A program made the position numbers and the translations under genes. Under the pieces are notes generated by a model. The model made no database searches, had not been told where the DNA came from, and was given only the letters and a program-made list of their open reading frames with translations. Positions 15,366 to 19,267 of a DNA stretch of 19,267 bases are shown piece by piece (positions within the stretch are counted from its first letter, which is position 1; the number at the start of each line of letters is the position of its first letter). Source of the DNA: CAZDAW01 sp964503685 (GTDB taxonomy: Bacteria > Chloroflexota > Anaerolineae > Anaerolineales > Anaerolineaceae); the NCBI GenBank assembly GCA_964503685.1, contig CAZDAW010000066.1, positions 1-19,267 of the forward strand. The letters run 5' to 3'.

Positions 15366-15620
15366 TTATCCCCCCATTTGGGTTCGAACCACCGTGATTG
15401 TGGAGCCTGTGGCCACGCCAGCTTGTTGAAGACTTTGACCGGCAGGGATGGTAGTACCACCTTTGACATTCAAAGCGTAAAATGTGTTTGGTTGTGCTGC
15501 TGGAATAAATCCTGCAGCAACGAGATTCTGTACCAACTGCTCGGTGGTCATGGTATCTTCCACTTCTGCATCCATAGATGAGTTGTCTTCAGCAAGAAAT
15601 GTCAGGTTAATTGTAGCCAT
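15366..15620 (-). CDS. Ubiquitin-like protein with exposed C-terminal Gly-Gly (YukD/EsaB-like)
   Basis: An 84-residue protein, MATINLTFLAEDNSSMDAEV to its end VVRTQMGG. The pattern fits a beta-grasp ubiquitin fold of the YukD/EsaB type: a first hairpin, a helix (TTEQLVQNLVAAGF), a strand (FYALNVKGGTTI), a short LQQAGV turn and a last strand (STITVVRT). The protein ends exactly at Gly83-Gly84, so it can be adenylated without trimming, unlike precursors that need a protease. The ATG at 15620 is chosen because AAGGAGAG lies 6 bases upstream; longer in-frame starts overlap the E1 gene. It lies between an E1 and an E2 gene, as expected for the modifier of this pathway. Confidence 0.88.
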   Translation of the reverse strand: MATINLTFLAEDNSSMDAEVEDTMTTEQLVQNLVAAGFIPAAQPNTFYALNVKGGTTIPAGQSLQQAGVATGSTITVVRTQMGG

Positions 15621-15626
15621 TTTAAT

Positions 15627-15634
15627 CTCTCCTT
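15627..15634 (-). promoter_or_regulatory. Shine-Dalgarno site deciding the ubiquitin-like start
   Basis: AAGGAGAG on the minus strand, 6 bases before the ATG at 15620. It is the strongest site in the operon, consistent with the modifier being made in excess over the enzymes, and it excludes the longer frame beginning at 15686. Confidence 0.75.
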
Positions 15635-15651
15635 GTGTTTTTCTAGGCACT

Positions 15652-16941
15652 TTATTGAGTACGAACTTCGGAAAACTGAGCGTCACCCATTACGGTTTCG
15701 ACATCGCCAGCCAGTTCTACAGTTAGCGTAGATAAAGCCTCTGTTGTTGGCCGGAAGTTAACCCATCCAAGAGCCGGGAAGCCCAAATCGGTTAATTTCA
15801 TTTCTAGCATTCTCTGCCAGATATTTTGACTGCTACACCTCCTTTCTTTTTCAATGTCGGATGTCTCTGAATACACCAACTCCACCGAGTCTCCTGAAGC
15901 ATTGCAGTGAGGGCAAACTAAAATGTCCGTGGTAAGCGAAAAGGATGGACGCAAGATTATATCTACTCGGTGACAAGCGTTACATTTTCGCTCGAGAACC
16001 AAAGTCGCTGGAAAGATTATCTCAGGATCGGTTTCATAATTAATTCGGAGGGCACTAACCAAATCCCCAAATGTATTTTGAAAAACAGATAAATTCAATT
16101 CTGTAGGGGTTATTGGCTCTTTTACTGAACTGCACCAACAATCAGGACGGCGGGCAATATTAACCACGTCCAAATTCGACCGCGAGCCAACTGCACTATA
16201 AAGAAGTTTTGTACCTGCAGCCCAAGGGGCGTCTTGGATAACCTTAACCGCTTCTTGGGTTTGGAAACCTGCGATAACTGCTGATGCAATTTGAACTGTT
16301 GGCAATCGTCCTGCTGACCAATCCGTTTTCATGACACGCGAACAAGAATCGTATCTCTCATTCGCCAATTCTAATTGGGCCGGGCTGACAGTGCACTCCC
16401 AGCAAGCTGTTCGGGGCGGATTTACAGCTGTAACGTTTCCAGATAAACCGAAAATTCCGCCATCAATAAATGGTGTCCCGGTCAGAATACAATTCTTATT
16501 TGCGATCTTCCTTGCCTCAACATTATCCAGACAACCGATCACAACATCTACCCGCCGATATATGCCTGTTCCTAAGCGCCAGACAACATCATCAACAAAG
16601 GGCTGGGATCTTGACTGAGAATACACATTAAGAGACTTGGCTCGTTTTGCAAGGAGATCGGCTTTTACCCGTCTACCCCTAACATCGCTTTTACGAAACA
16701 TAACTGAGCGGCTAAGATTACTTCGATCAATAGTATCAAAATCAGCAATAAGCATATATCCTAATCCCATAAGGGACATATTTTTCACTACTTCATTACC
16801 GAGAGCTCCTGCCCCTAAAATCAAAGCACGTCCTGAAGACATTCGATCTTGTCGCCAACCTTCTATGCGCTCTTGGCGATCTGTTAAACTGTCTACCTTT
16901 TTAGGGCGGTAAAGTTTTATTTTCTTGAATTTCGCATCCAT
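15652..16941 (-). CDS. E1-like ubiquitin-activating enzyme with extra zinc ribbon (larger of two)
   Basis: A 429-residue protein. The adenylation (ThiF/MoeB/E1) domain shows the nucleotide loop GAGALG (43-48), ADFDTIDRSNLSR (D67, D69, N75, R78) and the CLDN-x2-AR motif (137-143). A structural zinc site is likely from C180, C183 (CWEC) with C268, C270 (CWC). C200 (YDSCS), followed by the LPTVQIASAVIAGFQTQEAV helix, is in the position of the E1 catalytic cysteine. Beyond the usual end, residues 320-346 form a second zinc ribbon (C320, C323, C343, C346), and a C-terminal part of about 80 residues (ALGWVNFRP) may serve as the E2-recruiting domain. AGGTGA lies before the ATG, 10 bases after the RING gene. 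It sits directly upstream of the ubiquitin-like gene and probably activates that product. Confidence 0.9.
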   Translation of the reverse strand: MDAKFKKIKLYRPKKVDSLTDRQERIEGWRQDRMSSGRALILGAGALGNEVVKNMSLMGLGYMLIADFDTIDRSNLSRSVMFRKSDVRGRRVKADLLAKRAKSLNVYSQSRSQPFVDDVVWRLGTGIYRRVDVVIGCLDNVEARKIANKNCILTGTPFIDGGIFGLSGNVTAVNPPRTACWECTVSPAQLELANERYDSCSRVMKTDWSAGRLPTVQIASAVIAGFQTQEAVKVIQDAPWAAGTKLLYSAVGSRSNLDVVNIARRPDCWCSSVKEPITPTELNLSVFQNTFGDLVSALRINYETDPEIIFPATLVLERKCNACHRVDIILRPSFSLTTDILVCPHCNASGDSVELVYSETSDIEKERRCSSQNIWQRMLEMKLTDLGFPALGWVNFRPTTEALSTLTVELAGDVETVMGDAQFSEVRTQ

Positions 16942-16951
16942 GACTCACCTA

Positions 16952-17494
16952 TCAATGCAACTGCTGCTTGTACGGAAGCCGTTTCATCTCATGGTCGTCC
17001 GCTTGGCATACAGCGCATCCACCGCCTTTTGCCTTTACCCAAGCGTCATAGCAATGGCCATGTATGAGTTTTTTTGTTATTGGGCAGCGAGCCCAACCAG
17101 TATTTTTATAAGTGCCGTTTATCGTCTCCGTGCAAATGATACATGTTTGCTGATTATGGTAAACAGTTACACTCGGAGGGCGTTCTACCCAAGGGCCCCA
17201 TTCTAATGGAGCTTCAGTCTTAATAGGGGCAGAAGCAGGGGTATATGGGTGCTGTATTTGTATCACACGAAAAGTTGGCGTAGGTGGAGGCGGTGAGGGA
17301 GGAATGTTTTGTTGTGTAATTCCTCTAGAATCGGAAGGCCTCTGCGTAGATGCAGTAGATCCTGACGATGAAGAACTAGATGCTATAGCGATAATCGCTA
17401 TAAATACGATGATGCCTATTATCACAAGGATTGCGGTACTGTCAGTGTTATTCATTCTCGGATCAGATCCCCTTCCGATTAAAATTTTATGCAA
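16952..17494 (-). CDS. Membrane-anchored RING-like protein, candidate E3 ligase
   Basis: A 180-residue protein. A TTG at 17494 has GAGGT just upstream; an ATG at 17455 (MNNTDST) is the alternative. Residues 20-38 (TAILVIIGIIVFIAIIAIA) are one membrane segment, followed by a Ser-rich and Pro-rich linker carrying FRVIQ (75-79). Residues 118-163 hold a binuclear treble-clef/RING pattern: C118-x2-C121, C137-P, H145, H147, C148-x3-W152 and C160-x2-C163. The HxHCYDAW segment followed by GGGCAVC recalls eukaryotic RING-H2 fingers and the prokaryotic RING-like domains known from comparative genomics. In RING E3s this module holds the charged E2 and stimulates transfer. Its place between two E1 genes makes that role likely, at the membrane. 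With eight possible ligands the exact zinc pairing cannot be read from sequence. Confidence 0.8.
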   Translation of the reverse strand: MHKILIGRGSDPRMNNTDSTAILVIIGIIVFIAIIAIASSSSSSGSTASTQRPSDSRGITQQNIPPSPPPPTPTFRVIQIQHPYTPASAPIKTEAPLEWGPWVERPPSVTVYHNQQTCIICTETINGTYKNTGWARCPITKKLIHGHCYDAWVKAKGGGCAVCQADDHEMKRLPYKQQLH

Positions 17495-17497
17495 TTT

Positions 17498-17502
17498 ACC
17501 TC
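17498..17502 (-). promoter_or_regulatory. Shine-Dalgarno site supporting a TTG start of the RING gene
   Basis: GAGGT on the minus strand lies 3 bases from the TTG at 17494, in the 12-base gap after the E1 stop. The spacing is short but better than that of the GGAAGGGG 13 bases before the ATG at 17455, which leaves the start not fully settled. Confidence 0.45.
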
Positions 17503-17506
17503 AATC

Positions 17507-18316
17507 TTACTTATTGCTTGCACAAATAGGGCAGTTTTCTCTCATTGGAATTTCACGAACACCATCAACTGTGGCCCCAGAGAGGGAAATTTCCTTATAC
17601 TTCCAACTTAATGGCCGTCGATCCATGAACATTGCTCCTAAAGCATATAAAACCGGGCCTGCCACGGTTTTTAGAATGTCAATTGACGATCCGACAGTGC
17701 AAGGATATTTATCAAGATCACCAACTGCGTCTGGAAAAACACAGCCAAAACAAGGCTCATTCAGGCGGCTGGATTGAATAAAAATATAACCGAAATCCGC
17801 ATTGTTATTTACAGCTGTAAAAATTACAGGAATGCGATGTTGGATGCCCCATCGAGAGGCATAAACTCTCGCTTGTTGGTTGTCAACGCCGCATATTACC
17901 GCGTTTACGTTTCCGACAAATCCATCCTCGATCGCCTTCTCGGCACTCATTGCTAAACCAATCAGAGTAAGCGGCAGAATAGCTTCTCGATGTAAATTTC
18001 GAACCAATCTTAACGCCTTATTTTGATATAAGTCTTCTTCGAAAAAGCGTTGTCGGTTTAAATTGGATAATTCAACAGTATCTGGGTCGCAGATCGTTAT
18101 GAAGCCAACACCATTTCGGACCAAACCTTGACCGATTTCCCCACCAAGCCCGCCGGCTCCAATTAACAAAACATGTACGCGACCCATCACACCTGGTTTA
18201 TAGCCAGGAAGTCTCGTGCATCTATCATCCACAGGCGATTCAGCTGGATCGTGTGGGACAATGCCATGTGATATTAATTTAAGCGATTTCTGTGAGATGG
18301 AAAGTTGTTCTACCAA
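17507..18316 (-). CDS. E1-like (ThiF/MoeB family) activating enzyme, smaller of two
   Basis: A 269-residue protein. The nucleotide loop is GAGGLG (53-58); DPDTVELSNLNRQ (D77, D79, N85, R88, Q89) and GVDN-x2-AR (143-150) complete the adenylation site. Zinc ligands are C189, C192 (CFGC) and C262, C265 (CPIC). C206 (YPCTVGSS) lies where MoeB/UBA enzymes carry the catalytic Cys. Length fits a single ThiF/MoeB domain. The TTG at 18316 has AGGAGT 8 bases upstream inside the JAMM gene, giving a 38-base overlap with that gene. It may activate the same ubiquitin-like protein together with the larger E1, as in the two-subunit E1s of eukaryotes, or activate a second substrate. Both enzymes keep the adenylation residues, so neither looks like the inactive half. 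Confidence 0.88.
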   Translation of the reverse strand: MVEQLSISQKSLKLISHGIVPHDPAESPVDDRCTRLPGYKPGVMGRVHVLLIGAGGLGGEIGQGLVRNGVGFITICDPDTVELSNLNRQRFFEEDLYQNKALRLVRNLHREAILPLTLIGLAMSAEKAIEDGFVGNVNAVICGVDNQQARVYASRWGIQHRIPVIFTAVNNNADFGYIFIQSSRLNEPCFGCVFPDAVGDLDKYPCTVGSSIDILKTVAGPVLYALGAMFMDRRPLSWKYKEISLSGATVDGVREIPMRENCPICASNK

Positions 18317-18848
18317 CTTGTTTTACTCCTTCGCCGAAAATCTCGACTTCAAAAGGTAGGTCGACGCTGAAAAACCGGATATGTCCATCTCTGCTATAAA
18401 TACAGCTTATACAGGAGTATCCTCCACGCTCCAGCCGCGTTTGATGATCAATATCGGTTCCTGAAGGCATATTTGCGACCTCGCCACAGCCAGGGTGAGA
18501 ATGACATACGACATGAAGAGGATAACCAAATTCAGCCATTCTGATCAAGACATCGCGAGTTGACATTGGATCGCCTTTTACAAATGCAGGCGTCTGCTGG
18601 GAGAAGCTAAAAGTCACAATTCGTTCAACAGTACGTATATTTCCACAAACGACACCCGAAGCGTAATGCATCCATTCGGGCTCATCACTTAGTAAACCAA
18701 GAGGACCGTTTTTTCTTACTTGAGTGCAGTAGAAAAAAGAGTCATAAAGAAACCAACTCCCGATCAGATACTTCAATCTAGTTCTGCTTATTTGGCTTAC
18801 ATCATCAGCGTTTTTTGTCTCCTCCAAATCCCGATCTTTTTCCTCCAT
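18279..18848 (-). CDS. Stand-alone JAMM (JAB/MPN) metalloprotease, candidate deubiquitinase-like enzyme
   Basis: A 189-residue protein. The JAMM motif is CHSHPG with H116 and H118, followed by SGTD with S129 and D132. E58, in the strand EWMHYASGVVCG, is the likely catalytic Glu, with E56 as alternative. These residues bind zinc and cleave the isopeptide or peptide bond after Gly-Gly. The first 25 residues are charged and probably disordered. Its ATG directly follows the stop of the upstream gene, whose last codons contain its GGAGG site, and its end overlaps the E1 start by 38 bases. It is soluble, unlike the second JAMM enzyme of the operon, so the two probably act at different places or on different conjugates. 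Since the ubiquitin-like protein needs no trimming, removal from targets is the likelier job. Confidence 0.88.
   Translation of the reverse strand: MEEKDRDLEETKNADDVSQISRTRLKYLIGSWFLYDSFFYCTQVRKNGPLGLLSDEPEWMHYASGVVCGNIRTVERIVTFSFSQQTPAFVKGDPMSTRDVLIRMAEFGYPLHVVCHSHPGCGEVANMPSGTDIDHQTRLERGGYSCISCIYSRDGHIRFFSVDLPFEVEIFGEGVKQVGRTTFHLTEIA
18325..18330 (-). promoter_or_regulatory. Shine-Dalgarno site deciding the TTG start of the smaller E1
   Basis: AGGAGT on the minus strand, 8 bases before the TTG at 18316 and inside the end of the JAMM reading frame. It supports a start that overlaps the upstream gene, so the two products are probably made in fixed proportion. Confidence 0.55.
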
Positions 18849-19267
18849 CTAAAAACCTCCAGTCATATCAGCTAGAGAATGTTCAATGTTTCGAATTGCA
18901 CTGGCCAAATCTCTAGGTGCAACATTAAAATGAATCCAATACCAACCATTACCATCATGATGCCAACAAGCGCGGTGTTGATATGTCTTTAATTGGGTTG
19001 GTGGATTTTTACAATAAATGTCAAAAGTAGCACCAGATGGTTTACTATTTGGAAAGCAGGCTTTACCTTGCCAAGTTCGATCGCGCACTTGGTATGTGCC
19101 TTCAAAAAGACCTGGTCGAACTTGTCTCCAACCGAATTCTTCCCACGGTTCCTGAAATAAGATAAACCTCTTGGGTGGATAAATCCTTTGTTGGATATTG
19201 ATAATCTCAATCTTCCGTCGGGTTGGATTATCGAATTGGCCTGGCTTCCGAGTGACTCGGAAGCCAG
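18849..19267 (-). CDS. Partial protein of unknown function carrying the locus motif, 5' end outside window
   Basis: The frame is open from the right edge (19265) to a TAG at 18849, about 138 residues; short in-frame starts such as GTG at 19088 are internal. The visible part begins GFRVTRKPGQFDNP, a copy of the F-[KR]-V-[TK] motif of this locus, then a folded C-terminal domain: KIEIINIQQRIYPPKRFILF, FGWRQVRPGLFEGTYQVRDR, GKACFPNSKPSGATFDIYCK, CWHHDGNGWYWIHFNVAP and a final helix LASAIRNIEHSLAD. I do not recognise the fold; the strand-rich pattern ending in one helix is compatible with a substrate- or E2-binding domain. The stop abuts the ATG of the JAMM gene, so it belongs to the ubiquitin-like operon. 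Confidence 0.75.
   Translation of the reverse strand, partial: GFRVTRKPGQFDNPTRRKIEIINIQQRIYPPKRFILFQEPWEEFGWRQVRPGLFEGTYQVRDRTWQGKACFPNSKPSGATFDIYCKNPPTQLKTYQHRACWHHDGNGWYWIHFNVAPRDLASAIRNIEHSLADMTGGF
19241..19267. repeat. Perfect palindrome at the right edge of the window
   Basis: CTGGCTTCCGAGT (19241-19253) and ACTCGGAAGCCAG (19255-19267) are exact reverse complements separated by one G. The palindrome lies in coding sequence for the GFRVTR motif and ends exactly with the window. It may be chance in coding DNA, a protein-binding site, or a fold-back artefact at the end of a contig. Confidence 0.6.

Noticed and set aside
15366..15686. Longer 106-residue version of the ubiquitin-like protein
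   Set aside because: The extra 22 residues overlap the upstream E1 gene and lack the ubiquitin-like pattern, while a strong ribosome-binding site precedes the ATG at 15620.
16331..17777. Plus-strand open frames opposite the E1 and RING genes
   Set aside because: They are antisense to genes with clear catalytic motifs and have no recognisable protein pattern or ribosome-binding sites.
11737..19267. Type II CBASS or a Bil operon
   Set aside because: E1, E2 and JAMM genes are shared with those systems, but there is no cyclic-nucleotide synthase or CBASS-type effector in view, and the RING gene, second E1, UEV-JAMM fusion and regulator do not fit either layout.
1..19267. tRNA, rRNA, CRISPR arrays, IS elements or attachment sites
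   Set aside because: No cloverleaf, ribosomal RNA block, regularly spaced repeats or transposase/integrase reading frame was seen by eye; weak cases would need a dedicated search.

Overview
The window looks like bacterial accessory DNA. The lineage is probably Chloroflexota (Anaerolineae-like), but that is an impression from protein style, TTG starts and mixed base composition; no marker gene proves it. Four blocks can be told apart. (1) Positions 1-1560, minus strand and very GC-rich: two exported or membrane-anchored proteins of unknown function, the first cut by the window edge, preceded by a hairpin plus T-run that looks like a leader terminator. (2) Positions 1727-2465, plus strand: a ribbon-helix-helix regulator with a repeat-bearing promoter and an overlapping small membrane protein. 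Blocks 1 and 2 have the look of an integrative or conjugative element, but no relaxase, integrase or ATPase is visible.

(3) Positions 2670-11610, plus strand: a small protein with a SHH nuclease-toxin-like motif (SitA6/DUF2380-like), a 536-residue protein with an N-terminal SUKH (SMI1/KNR4) domain, an unrecognised 416-residue protein, and an 1851-residue DEAH-box helicase. The helicase has an N-terminal zinc ribbon, the HrpA/DHX-type motor, about five S1-like modules and about four KH-like modules. The last three genes form a coupled operon.

(4) Positions 19267-11737, minus strand and convergent with block 3: a nearly complete eukaryote-like ubiquitin pathway in one operon. In transcription order it encodes an unknown protein cut by the right edge, a JAMM protease, a ThiF/E1 enzyme, a membrane-anchored RING-like protein (candidate E3), a second larger E1, a ubiquitin-like protein ending in a ready-made Gly-Gly, a UBC-fold E2 with its catalytic cysteine, a fusion of a catalytically dead E2 (UEV-like) with a second JAMM protease and a transmembrane tail, and an OmpR-like winged-helix regulator with a pseudo-receiver.

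The most telling signal is not a gene. A short motif, F-[KR]-[VI]-[TKI] followed mostly by a basic or polar residue, recurs in low-complexity or flexible parts of five proteins: twice in the helicase tail, twice in the E2 tail, and once each in the dead-E2/JAMM linker, the RING linker and the right-edge protein. The codons differ at each copy, so it is conserved as protein. It ties the helicase operon and the ubiquitin operon together across opposite strands and suggests one system in which an RNA-binding helicase, the conjugation enzymes and the deconjugation enzymes dock on a common partner, possibly at the membrane. A role in defence against phage or plasmids is inference from the toxin/SUKH neighbours and the known use of ubiquitin-like pathways in bacterial immunity.
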